DNA of 64,000 nt. Source: Nodularia spumigena CCY9414 (GTDB lineage: Bacteria; Cyanobacteriota; Cyanobacteriia; Cyanobacteriales; Nostocaceae). The stretch lies in contig NZ_CP007203.1 of NCBI RefSeq assembly GCF_000340565.2, forward strand, positions 1,417,048-1,481,047, in the 5' to 3' direction. The notes beneath the pieces were generated by a model. It ran no database searches. It was not told the origin of the DNA and saw nothing but the letters and a program-made list of their open reading frames with translations. Below, piece after piece: positions 50,515-58,078 of the stretch (the stretch's first letter is position 1; each line of letters begins with the position of its first letter). Position numbers and translations under genes: made by a program.

Positions 50515-50952
50515 ATGCTTGGAACTATGGGAACCCCTCTTCACTGGTATTCGTTGTGCGTTGTAGCACTATTTCTGAAAATGTTTGCGCTTTCAGCTTA
50601 TCAAGGATTTTATCGGATCAGCAGACGTGAGTTTGTCAACCCAGAAGACTCCGCAGTATTCAATCAGCCACCTGCTAAGGAGGATTTACCACAAGTCCAA
50701 CGAGCGGCTAAAGCTTGGCTGAATGACTTGGAGAACATTCCCATATTTATTGGTCTGGGAATAGCGTATGTGTTAACCGAAGCATCGCCTGGGGCTGCAA
50801 TTTGGTTGTTTTCTGCTTTTACAGGTGCGCGGATACTACATACCTTGATGTATCTTCTCGGTTTGCAGCCTTGGCGAACCATTACGTATGCAGTGGGAAT
50901 CCTTTGTCTACTAGGAATGAGTTGGAATATAATAAGTGCGCTTTTATACTAA
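50515..50952 (+). CDS. MAPEG family membrane protein
   Basis: A 145-residue protein with four helices and the MAPEG (membrane-associated eicosanoid/glutathione metabolism) pattern: RVQRAAKAWLND-type helix 2 start (VQRAAKAWLNDLENIPIFI), ARILHTLMYLLGLQPWRT. Bacterial members are microsomal glutathione-transferase-like. The reaction here is unknown. Confidence 0.87.
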   Translation: MLGTMGTPLHWYSLCVVALFLKMFALSAYQGFYRISRREFVNPEDSAVFNQPPAKEDLPQVQRAAKAWLNDLENIPIFIGLGIAYVLTEASPGAAIWLFSAFTGARILHTLMYLLGLQPWRTITYAVGILCLLGMSWNIISALLY

Positions 50953-50969
50953 ATAATTTAAACGCGAAT

Positions 50970-50990
50970 CCCACGCCTGGAAGACGTGGG
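50970..50990. repeat. CCCACG hairpin resembling an IS200/IS605-type end
   Basis: CCCACG and CGTGGG flank a 9-base loop, between the convergent MAPEG and psaI genes. The setting GAATCCCACGCC...CGTGGGAA...TCAA resembles the right-end hairpin of the TnpB element at 52758-52778. It may be a terminator, a solo end remnant, or both. Confidence 0.5.
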
Positions 50991-51004
50991 AAATTATCAA
51001 CTAA

Positions 51005-51115
51005 TTAGCTGATATCGTCGCGTTCGATGTATAACAGCAAAAACGCCATTGTCACTGCTGGAAAAACTAGACCAGTCAGAGGAACCAAGATAGAAGGCAA
51101 AAATGAAGCTGCCAT
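51005..51115 (-). CDS. psaI: Photosystem I reaction centre subunit VIII (PsaI)
   Basis: A 36-residue open frame: [20 protein letters not shown] then [21 protein letters not shown] at the front, one membrane helix and the closing LYIERDD match PsaI. AGGA lies nine bases before the ATG. The gene is too short for common ORF cut-offs and easy to miss. PsaI helps bind PsaL and form photosystem I trimers. Confidence 0.92.
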   Translation of the reverse strand: MAASFLPSILVPLTGLVFPAVTMAFLLLYIERDDIS

Positions 51116-51228
51116 AGTTAACTTTCCTAATAATTTAGACAATCCTCTAAACCGAGCTTACTGCAAAATTCGCCGGATTTTTGAAATTCTCAAAATTATT
51201 AACACAACGCCTGTGTGATTTATAAGGA

Positions 51229-51321
51229 AGGCAGGCTGAAAACCCTTGAGGAACAGGTGCGTAGCACCGTATTCCGTACTTTAGGCAAGGGATGAAAGCT
51301 GCCTGGAGGCGTTTACGCCTC
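51229..51321 (+). ncRNA. Structured RNA candidate upstream of the TnpB locus
   Basis: Four helices nest in 76 bases. P1 pairs 51229-51234 with 51299-51304 (AGGCAG/CTGCCT). P2 pairs 51243-51248 with 51286-51291 (CCCTTG/CAAGGG). P3 pairs GGAA (51250-51253) with TTCC (51272-51275). P4 is GGTGC-gta-GCACC (51256-51268). A second hairpin, GAGGCG-TTTA-CGCCTC, follows at 51306-51321. A GTGA lies at 51215-51218 just upstream. The arrangement recalls the HEARO/omega-RNA class linked to IscB, which inserts after ATGA or GTGA; that match is from memory and uncertain. The strand is not proven. Confidence 0.5.
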
Positions 51322-51504
51322 TGTGGTGCAATATTTTCTAATCATCGCCTCTAAATATTCACTAGCGCTTACGTCATTTTTTGCGGCTAATTCTTGCACA
51401 GAATACCAAGCGGTATCTGTGAGCATAACGCCTCTTTTCTTCTTTATTTCATTGTATAAAACAGGTGTATTTTTTACCCTTTTCTTACCTTTTCCTGTTG
51501 ACAT
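51313..51504 (-). CDS. Small DNA-binding-like protein divergent from tnpB
   Basis: A 63-residue basic protein: MSTGKGKKRVKNTPVLYNEI, then KKKRGVMLTDTAWYSVQELA, then AKNDVSASEYLEAMIRKY and a short tail. The last half (LTDTAWYSVQELAAKNDVSASEYLEAMIRK) has the strand-helix-helix look of a ribbon-helix-helix repressor. An in-frame GTG 15 bases upstream would add five residues. It diverges from tnpB with a 58-base gap, so it may regulate the element. Confidence 0.65.
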   Translation of the reverse strand: MSTGKGKKRVKNTPVLYNEIKKKRGVMLTDTAWYSVQELAAKNDVSASEYLEAMIRKYCTTEA

Positions 51505-51562
51505 AATCAGAACATTCACTTATACTAAATATAATATAAGCAAAGCAAGGGGGTGAGTCAAG

Positions 51563-52747
51563 TTGCTAGTTCTAGAGTATAAAGTCAAAGCCAAAAAACT
51601 ACAATACTTAGCTATTGAGGAAGCCATCAAAACAACTCAATTCATTAGAAATAAGTGTTTGAGGTATTGGATGGATGCACCAAGAGAGTTGAAAATTGAT
51701 AGATTTGCGCTCAATAAGTATTCAACGGAACTACGCAACGAATTTAAATTTGTGGCTAACTTAAATTCAATGGCAGTGCAATCATCAGCCGAAAGAGCAT
51801 GGTTAGCAATATCAAGGTTTTACGAAAATTGTAAAAAGAAAGTATCAGGTAAAAAAGGGTATCCAAGATTTCAGCATGATAATCGCTCGGTTGAGTATAA
51901 AACATCAGGTTGGAAGCTAAACCAAACTCAACGCCGTATTACCATTACTGACAAAAAAGGTATTGGTGAGTTGAAATTGCTGGGTAAGTGGGATATTGAA
52001 ACTTACCCGGTTAAATCAATTAAGCGTGTTAGATTGGTACGCCGTGCTGATGGCTATTACTGTCAATTTTGTATTGATGTTGAGGTTTTAGACATTCAAC
52101 CATTGGCAGGTAATGAAATTGGTTTAGACGTTGGAATTCAGAGCTTTTACACAGACTCAAACGGACATCAAGAGGCTAATCCCAAGTTTTTGAGAAAGGC
52201 TGAGTCAAAAATCAAACACGCTCAAAGACGCATTTACAAAAAGAAAAAAGGTTCGTCAGGACGTAAAAAAGCTAGAGCTATATTTGCCAGAAAGCATTTG
52301 AGAATAAGTAGGCAACGGAATGAACACGCTAAGAGAATAGCGCGTAACGTGTGCAAGTCTAACGACTTAGTAGCCTATGAAGACTTACGAGTGCGTAATT
52401 TACTCAAAAATCATTGTTTAGCTAAGTCAATTGCTGACGCTAGCTGGTATTTGTTTCGGCAATGGATTGAGTATTTTGCTGGTAAATTTGGTAAATTAGC
52501 CATTGCTGTAGCACCACATTACACATCACAAAAATGTTCAAACTGTGATGCTATCGTTAAAAAATCCCTATCAACGCGCACCCATGTTTGTAATTGTGGA
52601 TGTAGTTTGCATAGGGATGAAAATGCAGCAATTAACATTTTGAATCTTGCAGGACAAGCTAGGACGGGGCACGTCCAAAGTAACGCTGTAGGACTCGTGG
52701 CCGCTACTCTTTTAGGCGAAAGCCTATTAGAGCAAGTGACGAGGTAG
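51563..52747 (+). CDS. tnpB: TnpB family RNA-guided nuclease
   Basis: A 394-residue TnpB, the compact ancestor of Cas12. The RuvC active site is intact: D189 (GLDVGI), E273 (VAYEDLRVRNLL) and D352 (HRDENAA). The zinc finger is C325-S-N-C328 with C343-N-C-G. The likely start is TTG 51563, with GGGGGTG about 11 bases upstream. TnpB uses an omega-RNA from the 3' end of its gene to cut donor DNA and keep the element. A GAAA-capped hairpin (AGGCGAAAGCCT, ~52715) near the 3' end fits an omega-RNA. Confidence 0.92.
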   Translation: MLVLEYKVKAKKLQYLAIEEAIKTTQFIRNKCLRYWMDAPRELKIDRFALNKYSTELRNEFKFVANLNSMAVQSSAERAWLAISRFYENCKKKVSGKKGYPRFQHDNRSVEYKTSGWKLNQTQRRITITDKKGIGELKLLGKWDIETYPVKSIKRVRLVRRADGYYCQFCIDVEVLDIQPLAGNEIGLDVGIQSFYTDSNGHQEANPKFLRKAESKIKHAQRRIYKKKKGSSGRKKARAIFARKHLRISRQRNEHAKRIARNVCKSNDLVAYEDLRVRNLLKNHCLAKSIADASWYLFRQWIEYFAGKFGKLAIAVAPHYTSQKCSNCDAIVKKSLSTRTHVCNCGCSLHRDENAAINILNLAGQARTGHVQSNAVGLVAATLLGESLLEQVTR

Positions 52748-52757
52748 ATTACAGAAT

Positions 52758-52785
52758 CCCCTCGCCTTTAGGCAGGGGAGTGTCA
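52758..52785 (+). ncRNA. Right-end hairpin and probable omega-RNA end
   Basis: The bulged hairpin at 52758-52778 and the TCAA end mark where the omega-RNA scaffold should stop and the guide begin. The guide would be copied from the flank at about 52785-52805, that is, the 3' end of the neighbouring 837-residue protein gene. Confidence 0.5.
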
Positions 52786-52786
52786 A

Positions 52787-55300
52787 TCAAATACCCAGTA
52801 ATTGATCTAGCTGCAAATTTGGCAAGTCTGGAGGAATCACAGTCCGCACCACGGTGACTTTGTGACTTTCTTGCTGGGTAAGCTGATTAAAAGCGATCGC
52901 CTCCACACGAATTTCCAAGCAACCGTAGGGAATATTTAATTGAGTTATCACGAATAAACTCCCCAAGGAATTAGGTAGCAAGTCTGTCAGTACATGGGGG
53001 CCATCTAGCAGCCAGCGAGTTTGGCAATCTTCCACCCATAACTTGACAACTATTTGCGGGGATATCGCAGGTAGTTCTACCCTCACCCTGACAGAAGTCC
53101 CACCGATTAGTTCACCATCTGGAACGTGTAGTAAAGGAATTGGCAAAGGTTCAACAATTACCCCTTGCATAAGTGGGGTATGGGATAAATCTGAGATTGG
53201 TTGCGAATGCTGTTCAGAAGAATAGCTATCTATCACATCCCCCACTGGTTGAGTATATATATCTTCAACCACAAATTCTTGTGTTAACCAAAGATAATCA
53301 GCAGGCGGTAATTGTGAATCTGGAGAGAGTACAGAAATGGCCTCTGGCTGTTCAAATGTTGCCATCTCCTGGATTTCCATAGCACTGGCTGCGATCGCCA
53401 TTAGTGTAGCATCTGGCAACACAGGTATCTGATCTGCTCCGATATCAGTTTGCGGTTCTACGTCTAATGATGAGCTAATTTCCACAGTTTGAGTTGAAAG
53501 CGGAACCTGCTCATCGGGTAATTTTTGCTGATCTAAAATCGAAATCACAGATTCAGGTAGGGAAAATCCTTGGCTTTGTGTCCACTTTCTAATCAAAGGC
53601 GATGAACAGAGATTAGCCTCTGCATTTAATTCTAATAATTCTAAATCTGGTGAGTCATCCTGGAACTCTGCATCACCAGCCACTAATTCAAATGTATTTT
53701 CATGCTCACAGACAGTTGTATCTATCTGCGGAGAATCCTGATCATCTGGGAGTGAAAAAGCATCTGGTGTATTGTCAGGTAAAACTTTTAGGCGTTTCAA
53801 GTAAGGAAAAGTGCTGTTGAGCATCCGCCGACGATGATTTTTAATCACCAGTTGCGCTAAGTTGATGCTGGCTCTAGTCTTGTCTTTCTCTACAAGCTCT
53901 TGATCGGTAACTACATCAGCAGTGGCCACACCTTCGGTAAGCGCCACTTTGACAGTGATTTGGTTTTCAGGTAGTTTTGGCAGTTGAGGTAAACGAGAAT
54001 CGGCTAATTTATTTAGTTGAGACACTCGCCGTCCGGCTGCTTCTAGTTCTTCAGGGTTAAGTTGCGGGGGTAGTGACTTGTTTCGGGAAATTTGAATAAA
54101 CGGAGAATGATTTATTTGTGTTGTTTTAGCCAGGTTAAAAAGTCTTAAGTCAATGCTAATAGATGTTTCTAGCTCTGTTGGTGGTTCTATAGGGTGATCT
54201 AATAAATTTTGTTCACTAAATTTAGCTGCGGCTGTGATTGCTAGCAATTCTGTGACATCTGCTGTAATTGTAAAAGACTGATTAGCTAATATGATTACTT
54301 CACCGAATTCAGTGAGTGCGCCATACAGATTGATATCTGCCAAAATCAGTTTAGATTCACAATCTATGGGAATATCAATTGCGGAGCTGATCACCATAGG
54401 CAACGAGCTGTTTGGTAGAGGCTGCCGAACCTGGGTTAAAATTTCTGAGCTTAAAGGCGATCGCAGTTCAATGACTAATTCCAAGGCATAAAGAATTTCT
54501 GGGGGTGCTGTGTCACTTTCTTGATTTGTCTGGTCTTGCAGGTCTACTCGCCCATGAATGACGACTATTTCTCCCCAATGTGCAACATGGGTTTCCCGTT
54601 CTAAAGTCAAACATAGCGGTGTCCGTGGTTTGATCGCTACATTGTCCTCAACTTTGCCCTCTTCTAACAAAGTTTCAGAGATGGGTAAAGCTAAATCCAT
54701 TAAATTTTGTAAAATCTGTTCAGCTGATTCACCTTTGAGAAAAACTGGGCTAACAGGCGGCTCGATATCTGTGCCGTCTGTTACTGTTTCAGATGGTAAA
54801 TCTGTTGGCTCTTGATCACTTTTAGAACTAGAAAGAGGTTCTGGTGTAATAGCGGATTTCAGGTTGCCATCAGCAATAGCATCTGGAGGTTGGGGTAAAT
54901 TTGAGGCTATATTCTCGCCTGTGTGCGATTGTCCCCATACCCTAGTGGATTCTTCAGAGAATACTTGTAGATAAATACCATATTGCCACGATTTACCGAA
55001 TAAATCCGAAATCAAATCTCCAGAGCATTGCAATTCCCAAATTCCCGGCTGGAGGTGGGTAAAAGGAATTACCGCCATTAAACCTTCGGCATTAGTGCGC
55101 TGCGATCGCCTTTGAATTTGCCGCTTTGGGGAAATTTCTGAAATTGACGAGTGTATTATCCGTATTTCCACGTCAGTATTACGTAGGTGAGAACGAGCCA
55201 ACACTCTGTACCAACCTTCCGAAATTTCTAAGTTTGGCGATTCCAGGTTATGCCAAGAGCGATCGCCCTGTTTCTGTATTAGAAATTGCCATTGTTCCAT
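52787..55300 (-). CDS. Large conserved-looking protein of unknown function
   Basis: An 837-residue protein I do not recognise. The N-terminal ~110 residues look like a beta-sandwich (GWYRVLARSHLRNTDVEIRI, HLQPGIWELQCSGDLISDLF, GKSWQYGIYLQVF). The middle is acidic and Ser/Pro/Thr-rich, with another beta-like unit at ~225-330 (LTLERETHVAHWGEIVVIHG). The C-terminal ~110 residues form a second beta-type unit (VRVELPAISPQIVVKLWVED). There is no signal peptide or membrane helix. Its stop codon sits two bases from the TnpB element's right end, so the element may have inserted at its 3' end. Confidence 0.7.
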   Translation of the reverse strand: MEQWQFLIQKQGDRSWHNLESPNLEISEGWYRVLARSHLRNTDVEIRIIHSSISEISPKRQIQRRSQRTNAEGLMAVIPFTHLQPGIWELQCSGDLISDLFGKSWQYGIYLQVFSEESTRVWGQSHTGENIASNLPQPPDAIADGNLKSAITPEPLSSSKSDQEPTDLPSETVTDGTDIEPPVSPVFLKGESAEQILQNLMDLALPISETLLEEGKVEDNVAIKPRTPLCLTLERETHVAHWGEIVVIHGRVDLQDQTNQESDTAPPEILYALELVIELRSPLSSEILTQVRQPLPNSSLPMVISSAIDIPIDCESKLILADINLYGALTEFGEVIILANQSFTITADVTELLAITAAAKFSEQNLLDHPIEPPTELETSISIDLRLFNLAKTTQINHSPFIQISRNKSLPPQLNPEELEAAGRRVSQLNKLADSRLPQLPKLPENQITVKVALTEGVATADVVTDQELVEKDKTRASINLAQLVIKNHRRRMLNSTFPYLKRLKVLPDNTPDAFSLPDDQDSPQIDTTVCEHENTFELVAGDAEFQDDSPDLELLELNAEANLCSSPLIRKWTQSQGFSLPESVISILDQQKLPDEQVPLSTQTVEISSSLDVEPQTDIGADQIPVLPDATLMAIAASAMEIQEMATFEQPEAISVLSPDSQLPPADYLWLTQEFVVEDIYTQPVGDVIDSYSSEQHSQPISDLSHTPLMQGVIVEPLPIPLLHVPDGELIGGTSVRVRVELPAISPQIVVKLWVEDCQTRWLLDGPHVLTDLLPNSLGSLFVITQLNIPYGCLEIRVEAIAFNQLTQQESHKVTVVRTVIPPDLPNLQLDQLLGI

Positions 55301-55450
55301 TATGAGTTATGCCCAGACCGAAGAGTAGCTGAGTAAAATTGTGATGATCTTGCTTGCAAGTTTACCTCAGCAAATAGCAATTGCATCCCCCAATCTTACT
55401 ATTTGCTTGAAATTCCGGCAAGATTAATCTCTGCTTCACAAAAGCTTTAA

Positions 55451-55606
55451 CTACTTTACTTTTTGAACTTTCCCTAACCGGGTAAAGCGGATTTCAATCC
55501 GTCGCCGTGTCTGATCTTCGTGACGAGCGATCAACAAAGCCACGCCTCCGGCGATCGCCGCAAATTCCCCACCAGGTAAAATTAACTGAGCCGCAGAATA
55601 AGCACG
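55451..55606 (-). pseudogene. C-terminal remnant of an Hsp70-like protein
   Basis: The minus-strand frame reads RAYSAAQLILPGGEFAAIAG, then GVALLIARHEDQTRRRIEIR, then FTRLGKVQKVK and a stop at 55451-55453. The PGGEFAAIAGGVALLI pattern matches the end of cyanobacterial Hsp70-family proteins. No start or upstream domain is present, so this looks like a gene fragment left by a deletion. The next upstream gene is a vWA/FHA-like protein, a common neighbour of such Hsp70s. Confidence 0.6.
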
Positions 55607-55685
55607 GAACGATCAACCCTTGAGTCTTGGTTGATTATTGCAGGTTATTGGTAGTTGCTGAGTTCATAAAATGTTCTCGGAAGCA

Positions 55686-56519
55686 CTATTTTTTAAGTTG
55701 AATGCTAATTTCGTAATCGCCCTGGTGAGTATCTGGAAAGTTTAACCTAATTTGAGAACCAGATATTAAGGTGCGTGAGGTAATTTTCCGACCGTTATAA
55801 TGAATAGATGTTGATTCATTAGGTACTAAATAAAGTTTCTCTCCCTGACGTTCTAAATATGCTCTCACTTCTGTACCTGGACAGTCAATAAAATCTGTAC
55901 AATTTGTATCGTCTTCACCAATTGCAATTCTTTGATTATTTTTTAATCTGCATATTTGTTCTTCATGTTCTTCAACATAGATGTGCAATTCCCACTTGTG
56001 ACGCAATCGATGCAATTTAAACGCAACTCCCAACAAACTAGCAAGTATTAGTAGTAAAATTAGGCTAGGAATCCATAACTGTTGCCTTAAATAAGGATTA
56101 ACTAAGCAAGTTTCTTGATTACCTGGTGCGGGTGTACAAAATTCTTGACCTGTGGGAGCAGCATCAACGATAGTGAATGTATAGGGTTTATTTTCCGGGG
56201 TGGTGATGGAGAGCGATCGCTTGTGAACTGGTAAGATGTTGATCCCAGCCTGTCGCTCTTGACTGTCTGAAGAATCAGCAATTCTCAATGGACTGTCAGC
56301 AGCAGTTTGTATCCATATGTTTGAAGTAATTCCTGGTTTAATGCTGTCTTCAACTATTTGACGTAAACGAATGCGAGCTTCGTTATTTAAGCCAACGCTT
56401 TCTGTCAAATCAATTGCCAAGATAACATCTCTTCCATGACTTAGCTGAGAGACTAAATTTAATCCAAATTGTTGTGTATGAGTTATTTGTTGTCCAGGGG
56501 AAATTTTTGTTAAAGTCAC
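55686..56519 (-). CDS. vWA-like / FHA-like membrane protein, possibly internally shortened
   Basis: A 277-residue protein. HGRDVILAIDLTESVGLNNE resembles the start of a von Willebrand A domain (DxTxS), but the following strands look shortened, so the domain may be partly deleted. A membrane helix lies at ~150-170 (LWIPSLILLLILASLLGVAF). The C-terminal ~80 residues have an FHA-like fold pattern (RIAIGEDDTNCTDFIDCPGT ... NESTSIHYNGRKI ... GSQIRLNF). In cyanobacteria such proteins sit next to Hsp70-like partners, which fits the remnant at 55451. Confidence 0.65.
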   Translation of the reverse strand: MTLTKISPGQQITHTQQFGLNLVSQLSHGRDVILAIDLTESVGLNNEARIRLRQIVEDSIKPGITSNIWIQTAADSPLRIADSSDSQERQAGINILPVHKRSLSITTPENKPYTFTIVDAAPTGQEFCTPAPGNQETCLVNPYLRQQLWIPSLILLLILASLLGVAFKLHRLRHKWELHIYVEEHEEQICRLKNNQRIAIGEDDTNCTDFIDCPGTEVRAYLERQGEKLYLVPNESTSIHYNGRKITSRTLISGSQIRLNFPDTHQGDYEISIQLKK

Positions 56520-56852
56520 AAATCAAACAGCCCCGAAAAGACCTTGTAAAAATTCTTCCACAATATGCAGTCAACCTTGTGAATATGAAACAGCCAGCAA
56601 TTTTGCTGATATATTTGAGTATATGCGTATATTTTAGTGTTTTTATTCGCAATTTTCAACAAGTATTATAAAAATTATTAGCCCACAGATAAACACAGAT
56701 AAATATGTATATCCCTGAGCAAACTAGAAAACGCTATACTTGCAAAGTGCTGTAGGTAAAAAAGTGTTAGTAAAAAAATAGACCTGTATGATTAACAAGG
56801 TCAGTTTGGTTCAGAAAAATCCTAATTTTATCTACAGAGTAAATCAAGGGTA
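56520..56852. other. Spacer with an ACAGATAAACACAGATAAAT repeat
   Basis: No gene is supported. CCCACAGATAAACACAGATA lies at 56682-56701, the same repeat type as at 32792 and, in variant form, at 4411 and 616. A 65-codon frame on the plus strand is unsupported. Confidence 0.6.
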
Positions 56853-57098
56853 TTAAACACCATAACGGTTTCGGTAGTAAGCTAAAATTTGCTGTTCACG
56901 TTGCTGACTTTCAGTCCCATAATTGGGTAAACGAGAAATCCATAAGCCAGCAATTTGACTTTGATTGTAATCAAATGCTGAAGATGTTTGGGGAATTAAG
57001 CCCACTTCGATTCCTTCGACTTGACGCAAATGAGCAGCTATTTCTCGATAGACTGCTAGAGATAAACCAATAAATTCAATTTTTTCTTGAGTTTCCAT
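56853..57098 (-). CDS. Small conserved-looking protein after a lipoprotein gene
   Basis: An 81-residue soluble protein I do not recognise: METQEKIEFIGLSLAVYREI, AAHLRQVEGIEVGLIPQTSS, then AFDYNQSQIAGLWISRLPNY and REQQILAYYRNRYGV. It has no membrane helix or cysteine. It starts two bases after the lipoprotein gene, so the two form an operon. Confidence 0.7.
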   Translation of the reverse strand: METQEKIEFIGLSLAVYREIAAHLRQVEGIEVGLIPQTSSAFDYNQSQIAGLWISRLPNYGTESQQREQQILAYYRNRYGV

Positions 57099-57100
57099 CT

Positions 57101-57928
57101 TTAAGAAGCTTCAGCTTTAGTTGTTGATGATGCTGAATCAATAGGTTGTTCCCCTACCATTCTGGCAACTTCAATACCATATTGTTCGATAATTACGATA
57201 GGATTGGAACCTTCATTCATTTCAATACGTTTAATTAGCAGACCACTGGCTAGGCGCTGTCCCGCCTGTACATAGCGACTTGTGTCTTCAGTCGGTACTT
57301 TAATAATTGCTTGGGGTTTTTGACCAATTAGCACTACCCCACTAACAATGACTCCCTCAGCTAACTCAGGCTGTGGGGGTGGAGGTAGCAGAGGTTCTAG
57401 AGTGACATCAGAAAGCACTCCGGGCATAACTTCTGGTATAACTGAGTCCGGACGAGTTTTAGGCTTGGGTATCTTGGCCTCTGAAGTTGGGGAAGCCGCA
57501 GTTGTAGTATTTCCAGTAGAAATAGGCGCACGGGGTGTTGGTTGTCTTGGTCCTGTAGGAGTAGGTAAGGGAGGTATTGGCGGAAGCGGTCTGATACCTA
57601 CAGGTGTAGTAATTGTCCGAGGTGTCGGCATTGTAGCAACAGTCTGGGTCTGCCCGACAATTTGAGCAAATGGGTCATCTCGCCCTTTTGAGACTATCCG
57701 TTCTCGCTCTGTAGCATTAGTCAGTTTAATTAAGTTCGGAGTTGCAGAGGCACTTGTTGAATCAGTAGAAACTACAGGATTATTAAAGGATTCCTCTGGT
57801 GTTGGCGATTGTGCTGCTGGGTTTGCAGTAGGGGTAGGAGCGGTTGCATCTGGTGTACCTCCGATAGTACATCCAGCGATCGCTAACATTGAAAGAGCTA
57901 CAAATACAATTGGGAAATTTCTGTTCAT
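57101..57928 (-). CDS. Pro-rich lipoprotein with a PilP/GspC-like domain
   Basis: A 275-residue protein with a signal peptide and lipobox (SMLAIAGC, C20), a Thr/Pro-rich linker (~25-145), the segment VSKGRDDPFAQIVGQ, and a C-terminal beta domain (GVIVSGVVLIGQKPQAIIKV ... YVQAGQRLASGLLIKRIEMN ... VIIEQYGIEVARMVGEQ). That last pattern resembles the PilP/GspC homology domain of pilus and secretion machines. It lies just downstream of a SigF-type sigma factor gene, and SigF controls type IV pili in Synechocystis, so a pilus-related role is plausible but unproven. Confidence 0.7.
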   Translation of the reverse strand: MNRNFPIVFVALSMLAIAGCTIGGTPDATAPTPTANPAAQSPTPEESFNNPVVSTDSTSASATPNLIKLTNATERERIVSKGRDDPFAQIVGQTQTVATMPTPRTITTPVGIRPLPPIPPLPTPTGPRQPTPRAPISTGNTTTAASPTSEAKIPKPKTRPDSVIPEVMPGVLSDVTLEPLLPPPPQPELAEGVIVSGVVLIGQKPQAIIKVPTEDTSRYVQAGQRLASGLLIKRIEMNEGSNPIVIIEQYGIEVARMVGEQPIDSASSTTKAEAS

Positions 57929-58078
57929 TAGCTGTTCTCAAAAGCTCTAGGAAACGTCAACATTGCCTATTGGGATCTCAGGCAAACTATGTTACCTTTA
58001 TAACCTAATTTTAGGACTTTTCAAGGTAATTGTTAGCACCCCTAGCCTAGGCTCAATACAGCTTAAGCTTGCTGGAAC

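Larger units (their letters stand above)
51313..52785 (+). mobile_element. IS200/IS605-type TnpB element (no TnpA seen)
   Basis: The element carries tnpB and ends at the right in the hairpin CCCCTCGCC-TTTA-GGCAGGGG (52758-52778) followed by AGTGTCAA. That is a typical right end of cyanobacterial IS200/IS605-type elements. The left end is not clear, so the left boundary is a guess. No TnpA transposase is present, so it would need one supplied from elsewhere. Confidence 0.65.

Noticed and set aside
56474-56671. A 65-codon plus-strand frame overlapping the vWA-like gene start
   Set aside because: No ribosome site or known pattern; it overlaps the 5' end of a better-supported gene.
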